DNA of 64,000 bases, from positions 1 to 64,000 of the forward strand of contig JAZNDP010000066.1 in NCBI GenBank assembly GCA_045588165.1. Direction: 5' to 3'. Below the pieces are notes generated by a model, which did no database searches, was not told the origin of the DNA, and was given only the letters and a program-made list of their open reading frames with translations. This document shows, one piece after another, positions 23,530 through 31,589 of this stretch. The position numbers were made by a program, and so were the translations under genes. Position 1 is the first letter of the stretch. Each line of letters starts with the position of its first letter. Source of the DNA: HGM12713 sp045588165 (GTDB lineage Bacteria > Bacillota > Clostridia > Oscillospirales > CAG-272).

Positions 23530-25782
23530 ATGGATGCTCGGATTTTAACCAATCAAAAGCTGACGGATGATCAGCTGAGGACCATTGTCTCGCTGGGAAG
23601 CGAGGAAGAGCCTGTGCTTTTTGCTGTGGTGGGAGCCATCTCAAAGGAAGCAAAGTACGGAGTCAACGTGCTTCTGGCTACGAAATCTCACTTGTTCACC
23701 TACGATTTCCAAAACGGGAAACGCTCGGAGAGATTCGCTTTTTGTCAGGTGAAGGAGATTTACAACAAGCGGATGTACGGAAACGGAATGATGCGCCTTG
23801 TCACCGAGGACGGTGTCAAGCACGATCTGTTTCGCTTTACCTTTACGGTAACGGCACTCTGTGACGCGGTACTGACCTACGTTACGAGCATCCGTGACGG
23901 AGAGGACCCCGCGGCGGCGCTGGACGCCATGTCCGCCGTTTACGAGAAGATGCTGTCAGTCTGCCCCAAATGCGGACGCACTCTTTCCGCCCCCGGCGTT
24001 CCCTGTATTCACTGTATGAACAAGGGAAGGGTAGTAAAAAAATTCTGGCAGTATCTCAAGCCGGAGATCCCGATTCTGATCGTGGCGGTGGTGATGTCCA
24101 TTATTACCACAGCCATCGCGCTGGTTCCCCCGCTTCTGACGAAGGAGTTGGTGGATACCATCCTGCCGAATAACAACAGTCGCATGCTGACGGTTGTGGT
24201 GGTGGGATTGGTCTCCTTGCATCTGGTGCATTATATTATTTCGGGATTTCGCGGCTATTTGCTTCGAATCTCCGGGAACAAGATCGTGGCAAGAATACGC
24301 TGTGAGGTTTATGAGAAAGCCCAATACCTGCCCATGCGGTTCTACGACAAGACCTCTACGGGCTCGGTCATCAACCGAATCAGCAGCGATACGGCAACCA
24401 TTCAGGCGTTTATGCTACGTATCACGCAGGAGGTTGTGGTTCAGTTCTTTAAGCTTGTGGGTATCGTTGTTATCATGCTGGTGTTGAATCCCAAGCTCAC
24501 CCTGTTCTCTCTGATTCCCGTTCCTCTGATCGTCATCGGGTCCAGAATCTTCAAAAAGAAGATCGCTCCCTTTTACCGTCGGATCTGGCGTCGCTCCTCC
24601 GCGGTGACCTCGGTTCTTACCGATACGATCCCCGGTATTCGTGTCATCAAGTCCTTTACCAACGAGAAAAAGTCGGTGAAGAATTTTGACGGATGCGTGG
24701 AGGAATGGAGAAAGACCGATACGCGGGCGGGTCGGATTCTCAACGCCTATCCCGCCATCGTCAACGGCTTGATCGCATGCGGAAGCGTGGTGATCTGGGC
24801 GATGGGCGGTAATCTGGTGATCAGCGGCGCCATTCAGACGGGTCTGTTGGTTGCATTTATCTCCTACGCGACGATGTTTTACGATCCTGTAAATTTCTTT
24901 GCCAACTTCTCCGACTCCGTACAGAACGCCATGTCCTCGGTGGAGCGGATCATGGATATCCTAGATGCCGAGCCCGAGCACGATTTTGGCAAGGGCAATA
25001 CGGATGCCGATATCGGAGGGCAGATCGTCTTCAAGAACGTCAGCTTCTCCTTTGACCGAACCAAGAAGGTCCTCAAAAATATCAACCTGACCATCGATCC
25101 CGGTGACGTGGTTGGTATCGTAGGCACCACGGGCTCGGGAAAGTCCACGCTGATCAATCTGCTTCTGCGGTATTATGATCATTATGAGGGAACCATCACC
25201 GTGGGCGGTGTGGATATTCGGGATATTGATATGCAATATTACCGTTCCTGCATTGGCTACGTACAGCAAGAGCCTCATATGTTCCACGATACGATCTTCA
25301 ATAATATTGCCTATGGAGACGAAGGCTACTCGGTAGACGAGGTGATCAACGCGGCGGATATCGCAAACGCCCATGAATTTATCGTCCGTCAGCCCGACGG
25401 ATACGATTCGGTTTTGGGCGAGCGAGGTGTGGGATTGTCAGGCGGTGAGCGCCAGAGAATTTCTATTGCCCGCGCCATGCTCCGAAATCCCAAGATGTTG
25501 GTCTTTGACGAGGCAACCGCATCGGTGGACTCCGAAACCGAGCATCTGATTCAGGACGCGATTGAAAACCTGATCAGCGGAAGGACCACGCTGATGATTG
25601 CCCACCGTCTTTCCACCCTGTCCAAGGCAAACAAGATTGTGGTGGTGGATAACGGAGCCATCATTGAATGCGGCACACCCGAGGAGCTGATGGCGCAGAA
25701 GGGTAAGTATTATAAGCTGGTTCAGATTCAGTCCATGTCCGATAAGCTTGCCGAGGAGCGTCGGGCGGAGAATTTTGAATGA
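23530..25782 (+). CDS. ABC exporter with N-terminal PH-like and zinc-ribbon modules
   Basis: 750 aa. Residues 1 to about 135 look like a PH/YvlB-type beta domain. A zinc ribbon follows with CPKC at 145-148 and CIHC at 159-162. The exporter membrane domain spans about 170-480, and the ATPase domain starts near 508, with GTTGSGKST at 532-540, LSGGE at 636-640 and LVFDE at 657-661. The half-transporter should work as a homodimer, with the extra module in the cytoplasm. The start codon has only a weak GGGGAAA site; AAGGAG lies too far upstream. It is followed 13 bases later by a DUF1854 gene, so the pair likely forms one system. The substrate is unknown. Confidence 0.88.
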   Translation: MDARILTNQKLTDDQLRTIVSLGSEEEPVLFAVVGAISKEAKYGVNVLLATKSHLFTYDFQNGKRSERFAFCQVKEIYNKRMYGNGMMRLVTEDGVKHDLFRFTFTVTALCDAVLTYVTSIRDGEDPAAALDAMSAVYEKMLSVCPKCGRTLSAPGVPCIHCMNKGRVVKKFWQYLKPEIPILIVAVVMSIITTAIALVPPLLTKELVDTILPNNNSRMLTVVVVGLVSLHLVHYIISGFRGYLLRISGNKIVARIRCEVYEKAQYLPMRFYDKTSTGSVINRISSDTATIQAFMLRITQEVVVQFFKLVGIVVIMLVLNPKLTLFSLIPVPLIVIGSRIFKKKIAPFYRRIWRRSSAVTSVLTDTIPGIRVIKSFTNEKKSVKNFDGCVEEWRKTDTRAGRILNAYPAIVNGLIACGSVVIWAMGGNLVISGAIQTGLLVAFISYATMFYDPVNFFANFSDSVQNAMSSVERIMDILDAEPEHDFGKGNTDADIGGQIVFKNVSFSFDRTKKVLKNINLTIDPGDVVGIVGTTGSGKSTLINLLLRYYDHYEGTITVGGVDIRDIDMQYYRSCIGYVQQEPHMFHDTIFNNIAYGDEGYSVDEVINAADIANAHEFIVRQPDGYDSVLGERGVGLSGGERQRISIARAMLRNPKMLVFDEATASVDSETEHLIQDAIENLISGRTTLMIAHRLSTLSKANKIVVVDNGAIIECGTPEELMAQKGKYYKLVQIQSMSDKLAEERRAENFE

Positions 25783-25795
25783 GGAGGGGCGAAGA

Positions 25796-26287
25796 ATGGG
25801 AAGAATTTACGTTGACCGTTATACGGGAAAAATCGAACGAACCGATCTGTATCTGGTCAAGCTGACCATGAAGGACGGCACGGTCTATGAGGATCTGGAG
25901 CCCCGCATGCTGTTTCCCTTTACCAATCATACCATGTATATCACGCTTCTTGACGATCACGAGAAGGAGCTTGGATTCGTACGGGATCTGGAGGAAATTG
26001 ACGAGGACTCTCGCAAGGCGCTGGAGGAGTGCTTCCATGAATATTACATGATTCCCAAAATCTCCAGAGTTCTGGCTTGCGAGGATAAATTCGGAACGTT
26101 GAAATGGACGGTGGAGACCGATCGGGGAGAGATTACCTTCCGCATCCGAAACCGTCACAGCGACATTAAGCATTTGTGGGGGACCAAGCGGGTGATCGTC
26201 AGAGATTCTAACGATAACCGTTACGAGATCCCTGACTATACGGCAATGGATGCCAAGAGCAATCGCTTGCTGTTCTCGTATCTTTAA
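25796..26287 (+). CDS. DUF1854-family protein paired with the ABC exporter
   Basis: 163 aa, soluble, without signal peptide. It matches the DUF1854 pattern: a short N-terminal lead, then FPFTNHTMYITLLDDHEKELGFV, and WTVETDRGEITFRIRNRHSDIKHL. DUF1854 genes are often placed next to ABC exporters, and that is so here, with GAGGAGG between the exporter stop and this ATG (25796). The function is not known; an accessory or regulatory role for the exporter is inference. Confidence 0.8.
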   Translation: MGRIYVDRYTGKIERTDLYLVKLTMKDGTVYEDLEPRMLFPFTNHTMYITLLDDHEKELGFVRDLEEIDEDSRKALEECFHEYYMIPKISRVLACEDKFGTLKWTVETDRGEITFRIRNRHSDIKHLWGTKRVIVRDSNDNRYEIPDYTAMDAKSNRLLFSYL

Positions 26288-26294
26288 GAAAAAA

Positions 26295-26323
26295 GCGGAA
26301 CCCTTGGGGTTCCGCCTTTTTTC
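26295..26323. terminator. terminator between DUF1854 gene and ptsH
   Basis: 9-bp stem 26295-26303 with 26307-26315, T6 on the plus strand and A-run on the other side; serves convergent units. Confidence 0.8.
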
Positions 26324-26324
26324 T

Positions 26325-26582
26325 TTAAAAGTTCTCTTCAAAAAAACGCTTGAGCGTCTGTGCGCACTCCTCGGAATCCTCTCCCGCTGCCGTCACGGTA
26401 ACGGTATCGCCGTGGCGGACGCCCAGCCCCATGACCGCCAGAAGCTTTTTCAGGCTTGCGGATTTTCCGTGGCAGGAAAGGGTGATCTCACAGGGAAAGG
26501 CCTGTGCCTGCCGTACGAGCAACCCTGCCGGACGGGCGTGAAGTCCGTTGGGATCCGTGATGGTATAATTAAAAGTATCCAT
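26325..26582 (-). CDS. ptsH: HPr phosphocarrier lacking the regulatory serine
   Basis: 85 aa. It accepts phosphate from EI on His15 (GLHARPAG) and passes it to sugar EIIA domains. The Firmicute regulatory site Ser46, normally in a KSIMGVM context, is Lys46 here (SLKKLLAVMGLG). HPr kinase could therefore not phosphorylate it at this position, and CcpA co-activation by P-Ser-HPr is not expected from this copy. The ATG at 26582 lies 13 bases after the ptsI stop. A second, regulatory HPr or Crh elsewhere in the genome is possible. Confidence 0.9.
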   Translation of the reverse strand: MDTFNYTITDPNGLHARPAGLLVRQAQAFPCEITLSCHGKSASLKKLLAVMGLGVRHGDTVTVTAAGEDSEECAQTLKRFFEENF

Positions 26583-26595
26583 AGTTCTTACCTCT

Positions 26596-28263
26596 CTATT
26601 GCTTTTCGGTTTTCTTATGCGTATCGCCGTGGCGAAGATCTGTGTTGCGGATTCTGTCCCGCAGTCGGAGGATATAGGAGGGAGAGACCGAGAGCTCGTC
26701 AATGCCCATACGCAAAAAGACCTCCGTCAGGGCGGGATCAGATCCCAGCTCACCGCAGATCCCGATCCATTTTCCGCGCTTGTGGGCATTGTCGGTTGCC
26801 GTTTGAATCAGGCGGAGAACTGCCTCGTGATGAGGATCGAAAAAGGGAGAAACACTTTGGTTTTGTCGGTCCAGAGCCAGTGTATATTGGGTCAGATCGT
26901 TGGTTCCGATGCTGAAAAAATCCACCAGCGGTGCCAGCCGATCACTGATGATGGCGGCGGCGGGGGTTTCGATCATGATCCCGATCTCGGTTCGGTCGGA
27001 ATAGGGGATCTCCTCGGCGCGAAGCTCTTTCTTGACCCGCTCAACCTCCTCGCGAAGGCGAATCACCTCTTCCTCGGAGGTGATCAAGGGAAACATAATG
27101 GCAAGAGTGCCAAAGACCGAAGCCCGAAGAAGGGCGCGGAGCTGTGGCCGAAAAAGCTCAGGACGAGTCAGGCAGATTCGGATGGCACGTAATCCAAGAG
27201 CGGGATTTTCTTCCTTGTCCAAGCCGAGGTAGGTTACCTGCTTATCCGCACCGATATCCAAGGTTCGAATAACCACCTTTTTGCCGCCCATGCTTTGCAG
27301 GACGGTTTTGTAGACCAGGAATTGCTCTTCCTCGTCGGGAGGCGCATCTCGATCCAGATACAAGAACTCACTGCGGAACAGTCCAATTCCGCCCGCGTCG
27401 TTGAGCAGAGCTGACCCAACCTCTCGGGGTCCTTGTATGTTGGCAAAAATATCAATTCGTACGCCGTCCTGCGTTACGTTGTCCATGCCCTTGTTTCTTT
27501 GAAGCAAGGCTTTTGCCTCCAGATCTTTTTTCTGCTTTTCCTTCATATCGATCAGTGTCTGTCGGTCGGGAGAGAGATACACTTTCCCTTCGAAGCCGTC
27601 CACGATGATCTCGTCGCCGTCCCGCATCTGCAGAAGCTCTTCTCCCACGTTTACGACGGCAGGGATCCCCATGGTGCGGGCGAGAATGGCGGTATGGGAA
27701 TTGACCGATCCTTTGGCGGTAACAAAGGCGGAGACCGTGTCTCGGTCCATTTGTATCGTCTCGCTGGGAGAAAGATCGTCGGCGCAAAGGATCGTTGCCG
27801 TGGGATACTCTCGTTGGAGACGGGGTGGGGCATTCCCCGAAAGGGCGGTGATCAGTCGGTCGGAAATATCCCGAATATCCGCCGCTCTTTCCTTCATATA
27901 GGGATCGTCCATAGAGGTAAAGACCGCGGAAAAATGATCTGCGGCGACCGAGACGGCATATTCGGCGTTCACCCGCTGTTCGCGGATGGTTCGAAGAATC
28001 GACTCGTTGTAATCCTCGTCCTCCAACATCATTCGATGGATCTCAAAGATCTGGGCGCCGCTCTCTCCCACGTTCGCAAGTGCTTTTTTATATAGCTCAT
28101 CCAATTCAAGGATCGCTTTTTTCTTTGCCTGATACATGCGCTCCAGTTCTCCCGCGGAATCGGTTACGGAATGGCGGGACACGCTCTTTCCGTTACCGCC
28201 CCAAAGGGTGATCTGTCCGATGGCAATGCCGCCAAAAACCCCCTGACCGCTCAATGTAATCAT
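26596..28263 (-). CDS. ptsI: phosphoenolpyruvate-protein phosphotransferase (Enzyme I)
   Basis: 555 aa, near the usual 570. It moves phosphate from PEP to HPr. The phosphorylated His190 lies in GSVNSHTAILAR; PEP-binding segments GIGLFRSEFLYLDR, GIMIETPAAA and FSIGTNDLTQYTLA are complete. A GTG at 28272 is in frame, but AAGGAA is nine bases from the ATG at 28263. The order ptsI-ptsH is the reverse of Bacillus. It is the only clear gene in the window ending in TAG, which shows TAG is read as stop in this genome. Confidence 0.95.
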   Translation of the reverse strand: MITLSGQGVFGGIAIGQITLWGGNGKSVSRHSVTDSAGELERMYQAKKKAILELDELYKKALANVGESGAQIFEIHRMMLEDEDYNESILRTIREQRVNAEYAVSVAADHFSAVFTSMDDPYMKERAADIRDISDRLITALSGNAPPRLQREYPTATILCADDLSPSETIQMDRDTVSAFVTAKGSVNSHTAILARTMGIPAVVNVGEELLQMRDGDEIIVDGFEGKVYLSPDRQTLIDMKEKQKKDLEAKALLQRNKGMDNVTQDGVRIDIFANIQGPREVGSALLNDAGGIGLFRSEFLYLDRDAPPDEEEQFLVYKTVLQSMGGKKVVIRTLDIGADKQVTYLGLDKEENPALGLRAIRICLTRPELFRPQLRALLRASVFGTLAIMFPLITSEEEVIRLREEVERVKKELRAEEIPYSDRTEIGIMIETPAAAIISDRLAPLVDFFSIGTNDLTQYTLALDRQNQSVSPFFDPHHEAVLRLIQTATDNAHKRGKWIGICGELGSDPALTEVFLRMGIDELSVSPSYILRLRDRIRNTDLRHGDTHKKTEKQ

Positions 28264-28395
28264 TCTGAACACTTCCTTCTTTTACGCATAAACTGATTGT
28301 GTAATCATGGATTAGTATGGGTCGTCGAAACGCTTTTTAACGCCCTTTTCTAAAAAAAGTGAAAACCTTTTGAGAAAAACATTGCGCAGATTGCC

Positions 28396-28424
28396 TTGAC
28401 AAGATTTTTTGATCGTGTTATAAT
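28396..28424 (+). promoter_or_regulatory. perfect consensus promoter for the 89-aa membrane protein
   Basis: TTGACA at 28396-28401, 17-bp spacer, TATAAT at 28419-28424. Confidence 0.85.
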
Positions 28425-28454
28425 GAAAATATCTTATTAGAATAAGGAGTTTTT

Positions 28455-28724
28455 ATGATGGAAACCTTGAAGAAATTTTTCCCCCTTTCCTTTAAGCGTC
28501 TTGACTCGGTTGGCAGTTTGGTGATCGGCATTCTGATCTATCTTGTAGTCGGTATCGTAGCCGGCGTGTTGATTGCTCTTTCGGGCGCTATCACCGGTTG
28601 GATCCCCGTCATCGGAAAGCTTGTCGGCTGGGTGCTTGGTATAGCGGGCGGCTTGATCGATCTCTACGTTCTGGTAGGCATCGTGATCCAGATCCTGGCA
28701 TACTGCAAGGTTTTGAAGGACTGA
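28455..28724 (+). CDS. small glycine-rich membrane protein
   Basis: 89 aa, family not recognised by name. Two hydrophobic stretches at about 20-45 and 58-85 surround a Gly-rich GWIPVIGKLVGW turn. Similar small proteins are frequent in Clostridia but have no known role. AAGGAG is five bases before the first of two adjacent ATG codons and eight before the second, so either could be used. The perfect promoter and terminator suggest a highly expressed single gene. Confidence 0.8.
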   Translation: MMETLKKFFPLSFKRLDSVGSLVIGILIYLVVGIVAGVLIALSGAITGWIPVIGKLVGWVLGIAGGLIDLYVLVGIVIQILAYCKVLKD

Positions 28725-28732
28725 TGAGAATA

Positions 28733-28763
28733 AAAAAGAGACAACGGATGTTGTCTCTTTTTT
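28733..28763. terminator. bidirectional terminator
   Basis: 9-bp stem 28737-28745 with 28750-28758, flanked by A-run and T-run; shared by the small membrane protein and the convergent topoisomerase gene. Confidence 0.85.
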
Positions 28764-28769
28764 ATTATG

Positions 28770-30773
28770 TTAAATATCCGCGTCCTTCATATATTCACTG
28801 CCGTGGAGGGCAATGAATTCCTTACGGGCGGGGAGATTGTTGCCAAGCAGGGTATCAAAAATCTCCTCGGTTTTTGCCGCGTCGGTTGGGGTGACGGCGA
28901 TCAGCCGTCTCGTGGCGGGATGCATGGTGGTGCGGGACATCATTTCGGGCTCGTTCTCACCAAGACCCTTGGAGCGTTGAAGCGTATATTTCTGGTTGCC
29001 CAGCTTTTTGAGGATCTCCGCCTTCTCGTATTCGTCGTAGGCAAAGTAGGTCTCATCCTTTGTGGTGATCTCAAACAGAGGGGTTTCCGCAATATAGACC
29101 TTTCCCTCCTTCAGCAGGGTGGGGAGGAGGCGGTAGAACAGAGTCAGAAGCAGGGTTCGGATCTGGAAGCCGTCCTCGTCCGCATCGGTACAGATGATGA
29201 TTTTGGACCAACGGAGGGCATTCAGATCAAAGGTCACCAGATCTCCCTTGACCTTCTTTCCCGTGATCTCCACGCCGCAACCGATGACGCGAAGCAGATC
29301 GGTGATGATGTCGCTCTTGAAGATCTGGTCATAGGTGCTCTTCATGCAGTTCAGGGTCTTACCCCGAACGGGAATGATTGCCTGAAAGTCAGCATTTCTT
29401 GCCAGCTTACAGGAGGTCAGCGCCGAATCTCCTTCCACGATATACAGCTCGCGGATGGTGGGATCCTTGGAGCGACAGCCGACGAATTTTTCTACGCGGC
29501 TGGCGATATCCATACTTCCCGTCAGCTTTTTCTTGATGTTCAGCCGTTCGGATTCCGCGCTCTCGCGGCTTCTCTTGTTCACCAGAACCTGATTGGCAAA
29601 GGTCTCGGCGGCGGTGGGATTCTCCACAAAGTAGATATCCAGATTTTCCTTCAGGAAGGCGGTCATTGCCTCGTAGATGAAGGTGTTCGTGATCGACTTC
29701 TTCGTTTGGTTTTCGTAAGAGGTCATGGTGGAGAAGCTGTTGATGACCAGAAGCAGACAGTCCGATACGTCGGCAAAGGTAATCTTGGATTCGTTTTTGT
29801 TGTACTTTCCCGCGTTTTTCAGATATCTGTCCAGCGCGTAAACGAAGGCTACCTTAACCGCCTTGTCGGGTGAACCGCCGTGCTCCAAAAAGCTGGAGTT
29901 GTGATAATACTCGGTAGCATTGACCGTATTGGACACGCAGAAGGAGAAATCCGCTTTCAGCTTGTATTCATCCTTATCGGCGCGATCCCGTCCTTGGGTT
30001 TCCAGATGCCAGAGCACGGGAGCGGTCATGGCAGTGTCGCCCGCCAACTCGGAAATATAGTCCGAGATGCCGTTTTCGTAGAGGAATTTTTGTTCCTCAA
30101 ATTTGCCGTCGTCGCCCTGCAGGCGCAGTGTAAAGCAAATGCCGGGATTGACCACCGACTGACGGCGCATGGTTTCTACGAAGAAGGAGTGGGGGATGTT
30201 GATATCGGTAAAGACCTCCAGATCGGGTCTCCAACGGATGACCGTACCCGTGCGTCTCTCGCCTCGCTCCAAGGGGCGGACGGAGAGATCGGTAACGGGA
30301 GATCCTTTTTTGAAGCTGATCTTGGATTCGTTGATTCCGTCATAGGAAAAGACGTCCATGTATTCGGCGCTGTATTGGGTGGCGCAAGCGCCCAGACCGT
30401 TCAGTCCGAGAGAAAACTCGTATGCCGAGTCCCCATTGTTGTTGTCGTATTTACCGCCGGCGTAGAGCTCACAGTAAATCAGGTCCCAGTTCCAGCGTCC
30501 TTCCGCTTCATTGTACCCCAGGGGTACTCCGCGGCCGTGGTCGTCCACGCAGATCGAGCGGTCGGCAAAGGCGGTGACGGTAATTTCGTTTCCATGTCCC
30601 TCTCTTGCCTCGTCCACTGAGTTGGAAAGGATCTCAAAGAAGGAGTGCTCACAGCCCTCCAGACCGTCAGAACCGAAAATAACGCCGGGGCGCTTTCGTA
30701 CGCGGTCGGCGCCCTTCAGCGCCTTAATGCTTTGATCGTTATATTGTTTTGATGCATCTTTCTTCTGTGCCAT
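28770..30773 (-). CDS. GyrB/ParE-type topoisomerase subunit, orphan paralogue
   Basis: 667 aa. An N-terminal GHKL ATPase domain has VRKRPGVIFGS, SNSVDEAREG, DDHGRGVPLG and GLNGLGACATQYS. The transducer QTKK is present. The TOPRIM domain has YIVEGDSALTSCK and CTDADEDG, and the tail has QRSKGLGENEPEMM. The sequence departs from standard GyrB in places (PVRGKTLN, EDG for VDG), so it is likely the divergent second type II topoisomerase seen in some Clostridia. No gyrA/parC-like gene is within the window. The ATG at 30773 has GGAAGG six bases upstream. It may be co-transcribed with the YbaK gene. Confidence 0.88.
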   Translation of the reverse strand: MAQKKDASKQYNDQSIKALKGADRVRKRPGVIFGSDGLEGCEHSFFEILSNSVDEAREGHGNEITVTAFADRSICVDDHGRGVPLGYNEAEGRWNWDLIYCELYAGGKYDNNNGDSAYEFSLGLNGLGACATQYSAEYMDVFSYDGINESKISFKKGSPVTDLSVRPLERGERRTGTVIRWRPDLEVFTDINIPHSFFVETMRRQSVVNPGICFTLRLQGDDGKFEEQKFLYENGISDYISELAGDTAMTAPVLWHLETQGRDRADKDEYKLKADFSFCVSNTVNATEYYHNSSFLEHGGSPDKAVKVAFVYALDRYLKNAGKYNKNESKITFADVSDCLLLVINSFSTMTSYENQTKKSITNTFIYEAMTAFLKENLDIYFVENPTAAETFANQVLVNKRSRESAESERLNIKKKLTGSMDIASRVEKFVGCRSKDPTIRELYIVEGDSALTSCKLARNADFQAIIPVRGKTLNCMKSTYDQIFKSDIITDLLRVIGCGVEITGKKVKGDLVTFDLNALRWSKIIICTDADEDGFQIRTLLLTLFYRLLPTLLKEGKVYIAETPLFEITTKDETYFAYDEYEKAEILKKLGNQKYTLQRSKGLGENEPEMMSRTTMHPATRRLIAVTPTDAAKTEEIFDTLLGNNLPARKEFIALHGSEYMKDADI

Positions 30774-30804
30774 ATGATACCTTCCGTTGAAGAATTTTAG
30801 TGGG

Positions 30805-31281
30805 TCAGATCTCTCTTGCGCGGCAAAGCTCTTCCCAGCTTTTTGCCTCCGAGGAGAGGAAAAGCTCCTCGCAGGAGAGGCGGACGGCACTGCTTGCCGT
30901 ACCCGCGGCAGGGAAAACGACGTCAAATCGCTTCAGAGAGATGTCTAGATAAACGTCGACACCCTCGGGCAGGGCAAAGGGGCAAACGCCGCCTACGGCA
31001 TGTCCTGTCAGAGAGAGCGCCTCGTCGGGGGAGAGCATGCGGGGCTTGAAGCCAAAGCGCGCCTTGAATTTGGCATTGTCGATTTTATAGTCGCCGGCGC
31101 ACACCACCAGCATACAGCCGCCCTCTTTTCCGTGGAGCGAGATGGTTTTGGCAATGCGGGCGCCCTCGGTTCCAAGCGCTGCCGCGGCAAGCTCTACCGT
31201 GGCGCTGGATACGTCAAATTCCTGAATTCGGTCGGCAAGACCGTAGCGCTCCAGATGCGCTTTGACTGCTTCAATGGACAT
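30805..31281 (-). CDS. YbaK/EbsC-family aminoacyl-tRNA deacylase
   Basis: 158 aa. The family hydrolyses mischarged tRNAs in trans (for example Cys- or Ala-tRNA-Pro). The signature GGVCPFALPEGVDVYLD and a central KTISLHGKEGGCMLVV are present, with Lys and His in plausible editing-site positions. Substrate specificity cannot be read from the sequence. The ATG at 31281 has only a weak GGGGAAAATC site. A promoter lies at 31324-31352. Confidence 0.85.
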   Translation of the reverse strand: MSIEAVKAHLERYGLADRIQEFDVSSATVELAAAALGTEGARIAKTISLHGKEGGCMLVVCAGDYKIDNAKFKARFGFKPRMLSPDEALSLTGHAVGGVCPFALPEGVDVYLDISLKRFDVVFPAAGTASSAVRLSCEELFLSSEAKSWEELCRAREI

Positions 31282-31323
31282 GATTTTCCCCAATCGTTGA
31301 TAAATTATCGAATAATTATCTAT

Positions 31324-31352
31324 ATTATACCAAATTTTTTTGCTTTTGAAAA
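31324..31352 (-). promoter_or_regulatory. promoter for the YbaK-topoisomerase unit
   Basis: Minus strand TTTTCA, 17-bp spacer, TATAAT (31329-31324); the -35 box is weak. Confidence 0.5.
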
Positions 31353-31396
31353 GGGGTTTTTGTTTTTTTGTCAAGGCGAATTTTTTGACAAACGTA

Positions 31397-31426
31397 TTGA
31401 CAAAGATGTTATCGATATGGTATAAT
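31397..31426 (+). promoter_or_regulatory. promoter for riboswitch-pflBA
   Basis: TTGACA at 31397-31402, 18-bp spacer, TATAAT at 31421-31426. The expected start site falls on the first bases of the riboswitch. Confidence 0.8.
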
Positions 31427-31431
31427 ACAGA

Positions 31432-31502
31432 TGTCCTGTAACTGACGGAGCATAGAGTGTACTATGAGGGAGCAGGACACATATTTGCCGACCGTCTGGG
31501 CT
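31432..31502 (+). ncRNA. ZTP riboswitch (pfl RNA motif) aptamer
   Basis: P1 is TGTCCTG (31432-31438) pairing with CAGGACA in the second half. It is followed by the conserved AACTGACGG, a small hairpin CATAG...CTATG, the conserved AGGGAGCAGGACA, and after a linker the 3' element GCCGACCGTCTGGGC. This is the ZTP aptamer plan, with the GACGG/CCGTC helix and terminal CTGGGC. It senses ZTP/ZMP, which build up when 10-formyl-tetrahydrofolate is short. It precedes pflB, the classical target that gave the motif its name. Confidence 0.9.
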
Positions 31503-31535
31503 CCCTTGTACAAGCAAGAGGAACCCTTTTATTTA
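31498..31535 (+). terminator. riboswitch expression-platform terminator
   Basis: GGGCTCC...CTTG pairs with CAAG...GGAACCC (one mismatch, one bulge), followed by TTTTATTTAT. The first arm shares GGGC with the aptamer 3' end, so ligand binding should block the hairpin and turn pflB on. Confidence 0.8.
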
Positions 31536-31589
31536 TGCTGAATGACAAATAAATGTCAAACTTTTGGAGGAATTAGGAAGGAGAACACT

